This document shows, piece after piece, positions 23,557 through 32,580 of a stretch of DNA of 52,706 nucleotides. Source of the DNA: Halorubrum aidingense JCM 13560 (GTDB lineage: Archaea > Halobacteriota > Halobacteria > Halobacteriales > Haloferacaceae); contig NZ_AOJI01000003.1 in assembly GCF_000336995.1 (NCBI RefSeq), forward strand, positions 1-52,706. The letters run 5' to 3'. Under the pieces are notes generated by a model. That model did not search any database and had not been told where the DNA came from. It saw nothing but the letters and a program-made list of their open reading frames with translations. Within the stretch, counting starts at the first letter, position 1. The number at the start of each line of letters is the position of its first letter. Both the position numbers and the translations under genes were made by a program.

Positions 23557-25824
23557 TCAAGCCGACTCGGACTCGTCGCTCGCGGCCCGAAACTCGAACC
23601 GCGCGCCGCCGTCCGTGCCGTCCGTGAGCGTGACCGCCCACCCGTGAGCCTGGGCGATGCGGGAGACGATCGTGAGCCCGATCCCGCTGCCGCCGTACCC
23701 CGTCGTATACCCGTGATCGAACACGTCGTCACGCTCGTCCTCGGGAATGCCGTCGCCGGAATCCTCGACGTAGAAGCCGGCCCCGTCGTCGAGCGGGCCG
23801 ACGCGGACGGTCACGTCCGCGCCGCCGTGGCCGACCGCGTTTCGGAACAGGTTCTCGAAGAGCGCCGCGAGTTGGCTTTCGTCACCGGTCACCGTACACG
23901 GCTCCGTCGAGAGCGTCGCCGACCGCGTGTCGATCAGTTCCCACGCGTCGCTCGCGACGTCGGGTAACGACACCGGCTGGTGGTCCACGTCGGGCATCCC
24001 GTGGCGTGCGAGCGCGGTGAGGTCTGTGACGAGGTCCTGCATTCGGGTCAGCGCCGTGTCGACCGGTTCGAGGTGCGACTCGTCGCCCGCCTCCCGGTAT
24101 AAATCGAGGTGCCCGCGCGCGATAGAGATCGGGTTGCGCAGGTCGTGTGAGACCATGCTGGCGAACTGTTCGAGCCGCTCGTTTTGCGCTTCCAACTCCG
24201 CTTCCCGGTCGCGTAACTCCCGTTTGGTGTTGACCTGGGTGAGCGCGGTGACGAGGTGGGCGGCGAGTAGTTCACCGATCGTCACGTCCTGCGTGTCGAA
24301 CGCGGCGGGAGTGGGCGAGCCAGCGATCAGGATGCCGTGCTCGCCGAGCGGGAGATGGAGTTCGCTTCGGATCGGCGTCTCCGCATCGTAGATGTCGGGG
24401 TCGGTCCGGATGTCGTCGATGGCCGTCGCGATCCCGTCGTCGAAGACCCGCCAGGCGATGCTCTCGCCGGCGTGGAACGACGGAGGCTCGCCGATGAGTT
24501 CCGTCACCGTGTCCGTGTACGCGGCGGGAACGAGCGCCGCACGCTCCGCGTCGTACAGGTGGATCGCGTTCGCCTGGAGGTTCAAGATCTCACGGGCGGC
24601 GGTGACCCCGCGTTCGGCGACCTCCTCGGCGGTCTCGGCGGACAGCAATCGCGGGATCGTGCGGTTGAGCGCTTCGAGTTGCCGTTCTCGTTTTTTCTGG
24701 TCAGTTATTTCGGTCGAGACGCCGAACACGCCCTCCACGTCGCCGGCGTCGTTCAGCGCCGGAACTTTCAACGAGAGGTAGGTCCGGTCTTCGCCCTGCA
24801 CCGCGATCCGCTCTTCGACTTCGATCGGCTCGCCCGTCTCGACGACGCGCCGGTCGTTCGCTTCGACGGCCTCGACCACGTCGGCGGGGTAGAGATCGGC
24901 GTCACGGCGCCCGACGAGTTCCTCGTTTCCCAGCCCGAACAGCCGCTCGTACTCCGCGTTCACGAACACGTACCGACCGTCGGTGTCCTTGAGGTACATC
25001 ACTGCGGTCGCGTGTTCGAGAATAAGGGTGAGACGCCGGTCCGCCTCTCGCAGGTCCGACAGGACGTGTCGCCGGTCGAGGTACGCCGTGACCAACTGCA
25101 AAATCGTGGTGAGGAGCGCTCGCTCTTCGGGGAGGAAGACGTCGTCCGACTCGGGCGCGGGGTCAGTCGCGTAGCCCACCGTGAGCGCGAGCTCGTTGCC
25201 GGCGGTGGTGACGTCGTGTGCGGAGATTTTCCGAGCGGGCGGCTCGTACCCGGGCGAGGTGAACTCGTCGTCGTCAACGACGAGCGACGCGACCGCGGTC
25301 TCGGGGAACTGGAGCGACTGCGGGAGGGACGCGACGACCTGTTCGAGCTCCGCGAGGGACTGGCCGTCGCCGTCGGCGAGCAGGTCGCTGACGGCCTGAA
25401 TCGCGGTGAGCTCTTTGACCCGTTCCCGCAGTTCGTGTTCCGTTTGATACTCGGCGACGGCGTGACGGACGCGCGCGGCGAGGCGGTCGTACTGCTCCGG
25501 GCCGCCCTTCTGTAAGTAATCGGTGACGCCGGCGGAGATGGCGTCGCTGGCGATCGACTCCGATCCCTGCCCGGTAAAGAGGATGAACGGTAGCGACGGG
25601 TGGTCCTCGCGGACCGCGCGCAAGAACGCGAGGCCGGTCTGGTCCGGCATCTCGTAGTCGCTCACGACGCACGTGATGGGTTCCGTCTCGATGAGCGTTC
25701 GCGCCTCGTCGACGTGCGTCGCGGTGTGTATCGTGGCCGTCGGGAGTTTGCGTTCCAGAAACGTGACCGTGAGATCCAAGATATCTGCGTCATCATCAAC
25801 GCAGAGGAGGTGCATACCGTTCAT
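23557..25824 (-). CDS. hybrid sensor histidine kinase (REC-GAF-PAS-GAF-HisKA-HATPase)
   Basis: This protein of about 755 residues is soluble and has no membrane segments. An N-terminal receiver domain (about 1-115) has LLCVDDD and the phosphoacceptor Asp in VVSDYEMPDQTG. Next come a GAF-like region, a PAS domain (about 265-380, with GRYVFVNAEYERLFG), a second GAF domain, then HisKA with His in MVSHDLRNP and HATPase_c with DSGDGIPEDE and GSGIGL. The start may be at 25824 or at 25815 (MHLLCVDDD). A TATA-like segment near 25838-25844 favours the latter as a leaderless start. Its stop nearly touches the convergent gldA stop. The signal is unknown, though two GAF and one PAS domain suggest a cytoplasmic ligand or redox cue. 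Confidence 0.9.
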   Translation of the reverse strand: MNGMHLLCVDDDADILDLTVTFLERKLPTATIHTATHVDEARTLIETEPITCVVSDYEMPDQTGLAFLRAVREDHPSLPFILFTGQGSESIASDAISAGVTDYLQKGGPEQYDRLAARVRHAVAEYQTEHELRERVKELTAIQAVSDLLADGDGQSLAELEQVVASLPQSLQFPETAVASLVVDDDEFTSPGYEPPARKISAHDVTTAGNELALTVGYATDPAPESDDVFLPEERALLTTILQLVTAYLDRRHVLSDLREADRRLTLILEHATAVMYLKDTDGRYVFVNAEYERLFGLGNEELVGRRDADLYPADVVEAVEANDRRVVETGEPIEVEERIAVQGEDRTYLSLKVPALNDAGDVEGVFGVSTEITDQKKRERQLEALNRTIPRLLSAETAEEVAERGVTAAREILNLQANAIHLYDAERAALVPAAYTDTVTELIGEPPSFHAGESIAWRVFDDGIATAIDDIRTDPDIYDAETPIRSELHLPLGEHGILIAGSPTPAAFDTQDVTIGELLAAHLVTALTQVNTKRELRDREAELEAQNERLEQFASMVSHDLRNPISIARGHLDLYREAGDESHLEPVDTALTRMQDLVTDLTALARHGMPDVDHQPVSLPDVASDAWELIDTRSATLSTEPCTVTGDESQLAALFENLFRNAVGHGGADVTVRVGPLDDGAGFYVEDSGDGIPEDERDDVFDHGYTTGYGGSGIGLTIVSRIAQAHGWAVTLTDGTDGGARFEFRAASDESESA

Positions 25825-25854
25825 ATAAGAACCGCCGTTAAGATACTTTCTCAA

Positions 25855-26235
25855 AACGGATCGGGAAGCCGAAACCGCCGCGCGGCCGACCGGGATCTTC
25901 GCCTGACCGACGCACGAGCAGAGGCGGTCTCGCCTTACTCACGCTTTCGGCGCTCGACGCGGAGTGAGATGGACCATCCGGTCGATGAGAAAATAGTTTA
26001 TAAATAGATAGTTGAGAAAACTTCCAAATTTTCATGAGTATAGACATCTACCCGAGGTAGATGGCTTATTAATATACATCATATTTATCAGAATATAAAT
26101 ATGGACAGTAAGATAATAGCGATTTTTGTGATAAGTTCGTGGGTCCTTTTACAGTAATAAAAGAAGCGCTTAGAACCAACAGAATAGATAACAGAATTAG
26201 AGAATAGTAAGTTATCGTATCTTTTGAGCTGTGAG
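25855..26235. other. AT-rich gene-free region with a palindrome-TATA pair
   Basis: No gene is recognised. A perfect 8-3-8 inverted repeat CATCTACC-CGA-GGTAGATG (26045-26063) is followed by the TATA-like TTATTAATATAC (about 26066-26077), pointing rightwards. The only following ORF is tiny. The rest is AT-rich. Confidence 0.5.
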
Positions 26236-26641
26236 CTACTGCGAAAGGAGATCCGCAACGGGTATTTCGACGTCAAAGCCGACGGCTTCGGCGGTTCGCG
26301 TCGGTACGTCCCCCGTGTCCGAGAGGACTTCGATGCGGTCGTCGGCGATGAGTACCGTTTCTTCGGTTTTCACACCGACCGTGGTCGAGTTCCACGCGTA
26401 CGTCATCGGTAGTGAGACGGTCGATTTCAACGGCGGTACACTCACCGCCGAACCGCACGCGCTCGGCGGTTCCGACCGTGGCGTCGAAGCGCTCCTCGAC
26501 GGCCTGGGAGGTCAAGTCCCAAGCCGTATCGTCGGCGATCACGAGCGTCGAGGTACCGTGTCGCACCGCCTGATCGCCCAGTTGCGTCAACGCGCCCGCA
26601 GCTTGGGTGTATCGGCCGGGAGCAGCGAAGGTCCGTTTCAT
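26236..26641 (-). pseudogene. chimeric pseudogene: gldA 5' part joined to M24 peptidase 3' part
   Basis: Reading leftward from ATG 26641, about 75 codons resemble the start of glycerol dehydrogenase. FAAPGRYTQAAGAL and EIDRL align with the N-terminus of the intact gldA at 22447. Around 26400-26415 the homology stops. In another frame the sequence YAWNSTTVGVKTEETVLIAD, running to a stop at 26236, looks like the C-terminus of a creatinase/Xaa-Pro-type M24 peptidase. A single deletion fusing two leftward genes out of frame explains this. The promoter of the lost gldA copy seems intact: a TATA-like GATATACCA lies about 27 nt before the ATG. The M24 assignment rests on a short segment. Confidence 0.6.
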
Positions 26642-27136
26642 AACGATGAATGGTGTGGTTATCCCGTGAGTGTTGGTATATCGAAAGCGACCGTGCGTCC
26701 ACCGGCGCCGTCCGAATGCCGTCCCGCAGTTCGACCTCTCGATCAGCGTGGATTACAATTGTACAGTTGTAATGTAGAGCGAAGATCGACTCGCCCCGGC
26801 CGGATCGAGAGTGGTTGCGTGTCCCACAGTCGACCTCGCCAGCGTCTCGTTCGAGAACCGCACTCGGCGAGAGGCGGGCGTATAGCGATCTGTAATACGG
26901 CGCTAGTATCACAAATAATACGAAACAGCGAGGACCGAAAATCGAGAAAACATAATATAAAATATGAAATTCTACAATCATAGAGACACAGTCCATAAGA
27001 TGCTTCTAGAGCGGGAGTATCTCATCTCGACACGGTATGTCAAAAATATATGTACGGATTTGTGATAAACTATTAGACATGTCTGACGGATTTGAGCCCC
27101 ACGAGGTTATTTGTAAGCGGCCCACAGAACGGGGGT
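26642..27136. other. gene-free region between pseudogene and TrmB regulator
   Basis: This holds divergent promoters and no gene. A 20-bp near-perfect palindrome, TTACAATTGTACAGTTGTAA (26753-26772), lies about 80 nt upstream of the pseudogene TATA box and looks like an operator. AT-rich sequence follows at about 26900-27080. A TATA-like TTATTT at about 27105 serves the TrmB-type gene. Confidence 0.5.
26753..26772. promoter_or_regulatory. 20-bp near-perfect palindrome
   Basis: TTACAATTGTACAGTTGTAA matches its own reverse complement except for one symmetric pair of positions. It lies in the upstream region of the broken gldA copy and may be the operator of that former gene. Confidence 0.5.
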
Positions 27137-28243
27137 ATGGACGCCGACGCACTCCGCCGGGCGCTCGAAAACACCGAGCTCAAAAAGTACGAAGCGGCCG
27201 CGTATCTAACGCTGATCGAGCACGGCGAACTGGCCGCCGTCGACGTGTCGAGCAAGTCCGACATACCGACGTCGCAGGTGTACGACACGCTCCGGTCGCT
27301 GGAGGAACGGGGGTTCGTCGAGACGATCGACGGCGAGCGACTCCGCGCGAAGCCGCGCGAGCCGTCCGAGATGCTGGCCGAACTCCGGTCGCGCGGCTCG
27401 CTGTTGACCAGCGCGGCCGACGAACTCGAGGAGCGGTGGGAGCAGCCGGACCACGACGAGCACCGGGTCGGCGTGGTAAAACGGCCCGAGACCGTGTACG
27501 AACGGGTCCGTGCCCAGCTGAACGAGGCGGCCGTGACCGCCGAGTTCACGATGACGCTCGAACAGCTCGAGCTGCTGTTGCCCGAACTCGAAGCCGCTGC
27601 CGAGCGCGGGGTGTTCGTGCGGATACACCTCTACGCCGAGCCGGATCTCCGCGAGAAAGCCGCGTCGTTAGGGCTCGAGGACACCGCCCTCAACATTCGA
27701 GTCGGAACGATTCCCGGTCCGTTCCTGTCGATCATCGACCGCCACTGGCTGTTTTTCACGCCGAACACGCGAGCCGACGAGGACTACGGGGTCCTGATCA
27801 ACGACCACATCCTCTCGTTCATCACCCATTGGTACTTCGTGAGCTGCCAGTGGCACATGTGGGACCCCCTGTTCGACGGTGGCGTATCGTGGACCGAGTA
27901 CGACTCGCTCGAGGAGTTCATGCGAGACGTCGTGCCGCTGTTCGACGACGGCGCGGACGTCGGCGTCGAGATCCACGGAAATTACATCCGAAGCCGGCAG
28001 GACTGCGTCGTTCGCGGACGACTCACCGGCGCGTTCTACCCGACTCGATTCGCGAGCGAGCGGAACCACCTCGCGTTAGAAGACCTCTCCAGCTATGCGA
28101 CGGTGTTCATCGATACGGGCGAGGAAACGCTCTCGGTCGGTTCGTGGGGCGCGGTGTACGAGGATATCGAGGCCCACCGGATCAGCATCGAATCGATCGA
28201 CTTCCCGTTGGACGCCGCCGCGGATACCGAGACGAGCGGGTAG
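27137..28243 (+). CDS. TrmB-family transcriptional regulator
   Basis: This 368-residue protein has an N-terminal TrmB winged helix (about residues 5-80: LTKYEAAAYLTLI-like region, SKSDIPTSQVYDTLRSLEERGFVE). A short coiled linker and a C-terminal TrmB effector domain follow. TrmB proteins bind sugars and switch uptake and glycolytic genes in archaea. The ATG at 27137 is chosen because a TATA-like TTATTT lies about 27 nt upstream and the N-terminus then begins with the usual helix. It converges on the GH3 beta-glucosidase (2 nt between stops) and lies 2.5 kb from a sugar/peptide ABC importer, its likely targets. Confidence 0.88.
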   Translation: MDADALRRALENTELKKYEAAAYLTLIEHGELAAVDVSSKSDIPTSQVYDTLRSLEERGFVETIDGERLRAKPREPSEMLAELRSRGSLLTSAADELEERWEQPDHDEHRVGVVKRPETVYERVRAQLNEAAVTAEFTMTLEQLELLLPELEAAAERGVFVRIHLYAEPDLREKAASLGLEDTALNIRVGTIPGPFLSIIDRHWLFFTPNTRADEDYGVLINDHILSFITHWYFVSCQWHMWDPLFDGGVSWTEYDSLEEFMRDVVPLFDDGADVGVEIHGNYIRSRQDCVVRGRLTGAFYPTRFASERNHLALEDLSSYATVFIDTGEETLSVGSWGAVYEDIEAHRISIESIDFPLDAAADTETSG

Positions 28244-28245
28244 CG

Positions 28246-30477
28246 TTACTCGTCGGGCCGCGCGACGGTCACGGTCGCGCTCCGATCGGCCATTTCGATC
28301 GTGTAGGTGCCCGGCTCGACGGACCGGCTTCCGTCGGCCCGGGCGAGACCGAGCGATTCCGCCGTGAGCGCGATCTCCGCCGTCCCCGTCTCGCCTGGCG
28401 CGAGTGACACGCGGTCGAAGCCGCGGAGTTCCCGTACCGGCCGTACCCGCGAGCTGACGTCGGGCCGCACGTACAGGTCCACGACCGCGGTCCCGCGCCG
28501 GTCGCTCGTGTTCGACACGGGGAGGCGCACGGTCGTCGACCCGTCCGGCTCGATCGTCGTCTCGTCCACGTCGATTTCGCCGTATTCGAACGTCGCGTAG
28601 CTTTCGCCGTGACCGAACGGGAACAGCGGATCGTACGAGTCGAGGTGCTCGTCGGGACCGATCGGCGTCGGATGAGGCATGTGATTGAACCGCGTCGGGA
28701 GGTGAGCGGCGGAGCGCGGGATCGAGATCGGGAGCCGACCGCTCGGGTCGTTCTCCCCGAAGAGCGTCTCGGCGACCGCCCGGCCGCCCATCGTTCCGGG
28801 GTAGTACGCCATCAGGAGCCCCGCGGCGTGGTCGGCGAGCCAGTTCACGGCGAGCGGCCGGCCCGTGACGAGAACGCCGACCACCGGGGTACCCGTCCGG
28901 TCGATCGCCTCGACAAGTTCGCGCTGCGCGTCGGGGAGTTCGAGCGCCGTTCGGTTGGGGAACTCGTCGGTGCCGGTGCCGCTGAGCGCGTTGGGGCCGA
29001 ACTCGTGGAGGTACCAGTTTTCCCCGAGCGCGACGATCGCCACGTCGGCGGTCTCGGCGGCCGCCACCGCGGCCTCGATGTCGTCCGGCTTGGCGATACC
29101 CGCGCCGCGCTCGTACGAGACCGTTCCCGTCGACATCGATTCGACGGCGTCTCGGATCGTGACGACGTCCGTTCCCTCGGGTTCCGGGACGCTCCAGCCG
29201 CCGAGTTGATTGATCGGATTATCGGCGTTCGGACCGGTGACGAGGACGTCGGCGTCAGCGTCGAGCGGCAGGGAGCCGTCGTTCGAGAGCAGCGTCATCG
29301 ACTGCCGAGCGGCCTCCAACGAGTGGTGTCTGTGGTCGTCGGCGCCGACGGCGGTGTCGGCGGCCGTCGCGTCGACGAACGGGTCTTCGAACAGCCCCAG
29401 TTCGAACTTCAGACGCAGCACCCGCCGGACGCTCTCGTCGAGGAGCGACTCGGGGAGTTCGCCGTCCGCGACGAGCGACCGGTAGTGTTCGGCGTGAGCG
29501 ACGGCGTCGACGGAGGCGAGGTCGAGTCCGGCCTCGCGCGTCCGGCGGACCGAGTCGCGGTGATCGGCCGTCACGCGGTGGTCGTCGTGGAGCATTCGAA
29601 CGCCGTTCCAGTCGGAGACGATCGTCCCGTCGAAGCCCAACTCGCCGCGGAGGTACTCGGTGAGGAGGTGGTGCGACCCGTGAGCGGGTTCGCCGTCGGT
29701 CGCGTTGTACGCGGGCATCACCGACGCGACACCCGCCTCGAGCGCCTCGACGAAGGGCGGGACGAAGACGTTCCGGAGGGCGTACTCCGAGACCTCCGCC
29801 GGTGACGCGTCTTCACCGCGGACGGGCTCGCCGTACGCCGGGAAGTGTTTCGCGGTGGCGATCACCGAGGAGGACGCGCCGAGGTCGTCGCCCTGGTAGC
29901 CGCGGACCTTCGCGGCGGCGAGTTCGCCACAGAGGAAGGGGCTCTCGCCGAACGTCTCGAACGTTCTCCCCCACCGAGGGTCACGGGCGACGTCGCAGGT
30001 GGGCGAGTAGTTCTGGTGTGCACCCGTCGCTCGGACCTCCGTCGCCGTGATATCGGCCGCGGACTCGGCGAGCGATTCGTTCCGGGCGGCCGCCATCCCG
30101 AGGCCGTTCGGGAACGCGGTCCCTTCGGCGACGTACGCGTGGCCGTGGACGGCGTCGACGTTGAACAGCAGCGGGATTCCGAGCCGCGTCTCGGTTCGCG
30201 CGACCTCTTGGAGCCGGTTCACCGTCTCGACGACATCGTCGAGCCGCGTGTCGAGCGCCCCCGCCCAGCCGAAGGACGCGACCGCCCCGACCCCGTGGTC
30301 GATCACCTCCGACTCGACGTCTTCGACCCCCTTCGTCGTGTCGAGGTCACCGGCCCACGTCCCGACGAGCTGACCGGCTTTCTCCGCGACCGTCATCCGA
30401 TCGAGGAGGTCCTCGACCCGCTGCGTCGTCGAAAGCGAGTCGTCGCGATACGCTAAGCGCTCCGCTGAATCTGCCAT
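28246..30477 (-). CDS. GH3-family beta-glucosidase
   Basis: This 743-residue glycoside hydrolase family 3 enzyme has an N-terminal TIM-barrel domain containing GFDGTIVSDWNGV, whose Asp (about residue 285) is the expected nucleophile. An alpha/beta sandwich domain (MTLLSNDGSLPL...) and a C-terminal fibronectin-III-like domain ending in YTIEM follow. There is no signal peptide, so it should cleave imported oligosaccharides in the cytoplasm. The start at MADSAERLAYR is set by a TATA box (GATTTATAAAC, about 30501-30513) roughly 30 nt upstream. The in-frame extension is Arg-rich and non-coding in character. It is divergent from the ABC importer operon. Beta-glucosidase or beta-xylosidase activity are both possible. 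Confidence 0.92.
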   Translation of the reverse strand: MADSAERLAYRDDSLSTTQRVEDLLDRMTVAEKAGQLVGTWAGDLDTTKGVEDVESEVIDHGVGAVASFGWAGALDTRLDDVVETVNRLQEVARTETRLGIPLLFNVDAVHGHAYVAEGTAFPNGLGMAAARNESLAESAADITATEVRATGAHQNYSPTCDVARDPRWGRTFETFGESPFLCGELAAAKVRGYQGDDLGASSSVIATAKHFPAYGEPVRGEDASPAEVSEYALRNVFVPPFVEALEAGVASVMPAYNATDGEPAHGSHHLLTEYLRGELGFDGTIVSDWNGVRMLHDDHRVTADHRDSVRRTREAGLDLASVDAVAHAEHYRSLVADGELPESLLDESVRRVLRLKFELGLFEDPFVDATAADTAVGADDHRHHSLEAARQSMTLLSNDGSLPLDADADVLVTGPNADNPINQLGGWSVPEPEGTDVVTIRDAVESMSTGTVSYERGAGIAKPDDIEAAVAAAETADVAIVALGENWYLHEFGPNALSGTGTDEFPNRTALELPDAQRELVEAIDRTGTPVVGVLVTGRPLAVNWLADHAAGLLMAYYPGTMGGRAVAETLFGENDPSGRLPISIPRSAAHLPTRFNHMPHPTPIGPDEHLDSYDPLFPFGHGESYATFEYGEIDVDETTIEPDGSTTVRLPVSNTSDRRGTAVVDLYVRPDVSSRVRPVRELRGFDRVSLAPGETGTAEIALTAESLGLARADGSRSVEPGTYTIEMADRSATVTVARPDE

Positions 30478-30718
30478 ACCACAGACCTCTTTGCACCCGT
30501 TTATAAATCTTCGGTGGAGAGCTGATACGGTCCGGATCCGGGACGATCGGATTCGCCGGCGACGGAGTGAACCTCTGCGCCTCGGCCCGGTTTCGGACGC
30601 GTAGGCGACTCTCGACGGGCCTGACCGACAGTCCAAACGGCCAGTATATGAAATCTATATATTATAAATTAATTTATAAAATGATTTATAAAGTGATAAC
30701 GGTTCTGAGCGAACGAAC

Positions 30719-32530
30719 ATGTCAAGCGGTAACAGCAGTGGTAACATCTACGTTGATCGTCGTCGATTAGTTCGAGCAGCGGGCGTGCTGGGTGCGTCGG
30801 CACTCGCCGGCTGTTCCGGGACGAGCGGCGGGGACGACGGGGGCAGCGGGAGCGATGGGAGTTCGAACGGGGACGACACCGAGAGCGGTGACGGGTCGTC
30901 GGGGTCACAGGTTTACGACACCACGATGGTCTCCGCGACGAACAACGGCGTTCCCGCGAACATGCACCTCAACCCGATCGCGACCCAGAACTACGACGAC
31001 ATCGTCGGGGCGCACGTCTTCGAGCGGTTCGTCGCGTACAACTTCGAGACGCAGGAGTTCGAGATGGTGGGACTCGAAGACTGGTCCGTCGACGGCGAGA
31101 CGTTCACGCTGACCATCAGAGAGGACCTCAACTGGGACAACGGCGAGCCGGTCACCGCTCAAGACCTCGTGACGCAGTTCCGGCTGGAAGAGAAGACGTC
31201 GGGTGCGATCTGGGACTTCGCGGAGAGCGTTGAGGCGGGCGAGGACGACAAGACGGTCGTGTTCGAACTCGAAGAGGAGACGAACCCGCTGTTGTTGAAA
31301 CACGCGATCGGGTCGCAGTCCGACCGGATCTACGCCTACAGCCCGGTGTACGAGGAGTACCTCGATCAGGACGCCGCCGAGGTCCAGCAGTTCGCGTGGG
31401 AGGAGGACGTCGTCGGAAACGGCTCGTTCAGCTTCGAGTCCAAAAGCGAGCAGGCGTGGACGCTCACGCGGAACGAGGAGTACTACAACGCGGACAACGT
31501 GAACTTCACCGAGCTACAGATCCTCCAGCGGGCCGACAACAGCGCGTTACAGCAGGGGATGCGGGGCGGCGAACTCGACGCCATGTCGAGCATGTTCGCG
31601 CCGCCGAACATCGCCAACAGCATGCCCGACCACGTACAGGAGATCAACACGCCCGCCAAGTGGGGATACGGGATCGTGTTCAACCACGAGCACGAGCACT
31701 TCGGGAAGCAAAACGTCCGGCAGGCGATCGCGCACGTCGTGAACAGGGAGAACGTCGCTCAAAACGCCGGGCCGCGGACCAAGGCGGTTCCCGACGCCGT
31801 TACCGCGATCGCGGTCGACGACCAGGAACGCTGGCTCGGGGACGACATGGATCGCTTCGAGACGTACGGGCCGTCCGCGTCACAGACGGACGCCGCCGCC
31901 GAACTGCTCCGCGACGCCGGGTACACGAAAACCGACGGCGTGTGGGAAGACGAGAACGGCGAGTCGATCAGCGCGCAGTACGCGACGCCGAGCGGGTGGA
32001 CCGACTGGACGACGGCGACCAACACGGTCGTCGATCAGTTGAACGCCTTCGGGTTCGATTTCGAGATCGATTCGAAGCCCATCAGCGACTTCTACGGCGG
32101 GTACATTGAGGGCAACTTCGGAGTCGGCGCGTTCTACTGGCTCCCGGGCGGCGCGCGGTCCTCGTTCCCGTTTTACCCGCTCCGGTGGGAGATGCTCTGT
32201 CCCGACATCGACGGCGGCCACGCGTTCCCGACGGGCGAAAAGACCATTCCGGCAATGGACGGGTCGGGCGAGATGACGATCAACCCGCTCGAAGAGATCA
32301 GAGAGATCACGTCGATGACGAGCGACGACGAGGCGACCGACGTCATCCGTCGCGTCGCGTGGCACCACAACCAGACGCTCCCCTTCGTCGCGGTGACGGA
32401 GAAACAGGAGCAGACGTGGATCAGCGGGCAGAACTTCAACACCCCCGAAGAGGACAACCCCAACCTGGGGATCAAATGGGCGTCCCAGTGGCTGCCGCGG
32501 GTCGGCGAATTCACCGCGAGCGGGAATTGA
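30719..32530 (+). CDS. ABC transporter solute-binding lipoprotein (SBP family 5)
   Basis: This 603-residue family-5 (DppA/OppA-like) extracytoplasmic protein has a Tat signal (DRRRLVRAAG) and lipobox LAGC with Cys32, followed by an Asp/Ser/Gly-rich linker. The mature part contains the WSVDGETFTLTIREDLNWDN segment typical of SBP_bac_5. In archaea this family carries oligosaccharides (cellobiose, xylo- and manno-oligomers) as well as peptides. Divergence from a GH3 beta-glucosidase and proximity to TrmB favour a beta-linked oligosaccharide. Strong AT-rich promoter DNA with two ATTTATAAA boxes (30672-30680 and 30684-30692) precedes the ATG by about 30 nt. It is first in a five-gene operon. Confidence 0.92.
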   Translation: MSSGNSSGNIYVDRRRLVRAAGVLGASALAGCSGTSGGDDGGSGSDGSSNGDDTESGDGSSGSQVYDTTMVSATNNGVPANMHLNPIATQNYDDIVGAHVFERFVAYNFETQEFEMVGLEDWSVDGETFTLTIREDLNWDNGEPVTAQDLVTQFRLEEKTSGAIWDFAESVEAGEDDKTVVFELEEETNPLLLKHAIGSQSDRIYAYSPVYEEYLDQDAAEVQQFAWEEDVVGNGSFSFESKSEQAWTLTRNEEYYNADNVNFTELQILQRADNSALQQGMRGGELDAMSSMFAPPNIANSMPDHVQEINTPAKWGYGIVFNHEHEHFGKQNVRQAIAHVVNRENVAQNAGPRTKAVPDAVTAIAVDDQERWLGDDMDRFETYGPSASQTDAAAELLRDAGYTKTDGVWEDENGESISAQYATPSGWTDWTTATNTVVDQLNAFGFDFEIDSKPISDFYGGYIEGNFGVGAFYWLPGGARSSFPFYPLRWEMLCPDIDGGHAFPTGEKTIPAMDGSGEMTINPLEEIREITSMTSDDEATDVIRRVAWHHNQTLPFVAVTEKQEQTWISGQNFNTPEEDNPNLGIKWASQWLPRVGEFTASGN

Positions 32531-32580
32531 AACGTGGACGCACCAACCGCGTACACTAGCTAACCGCACACACAACACAG

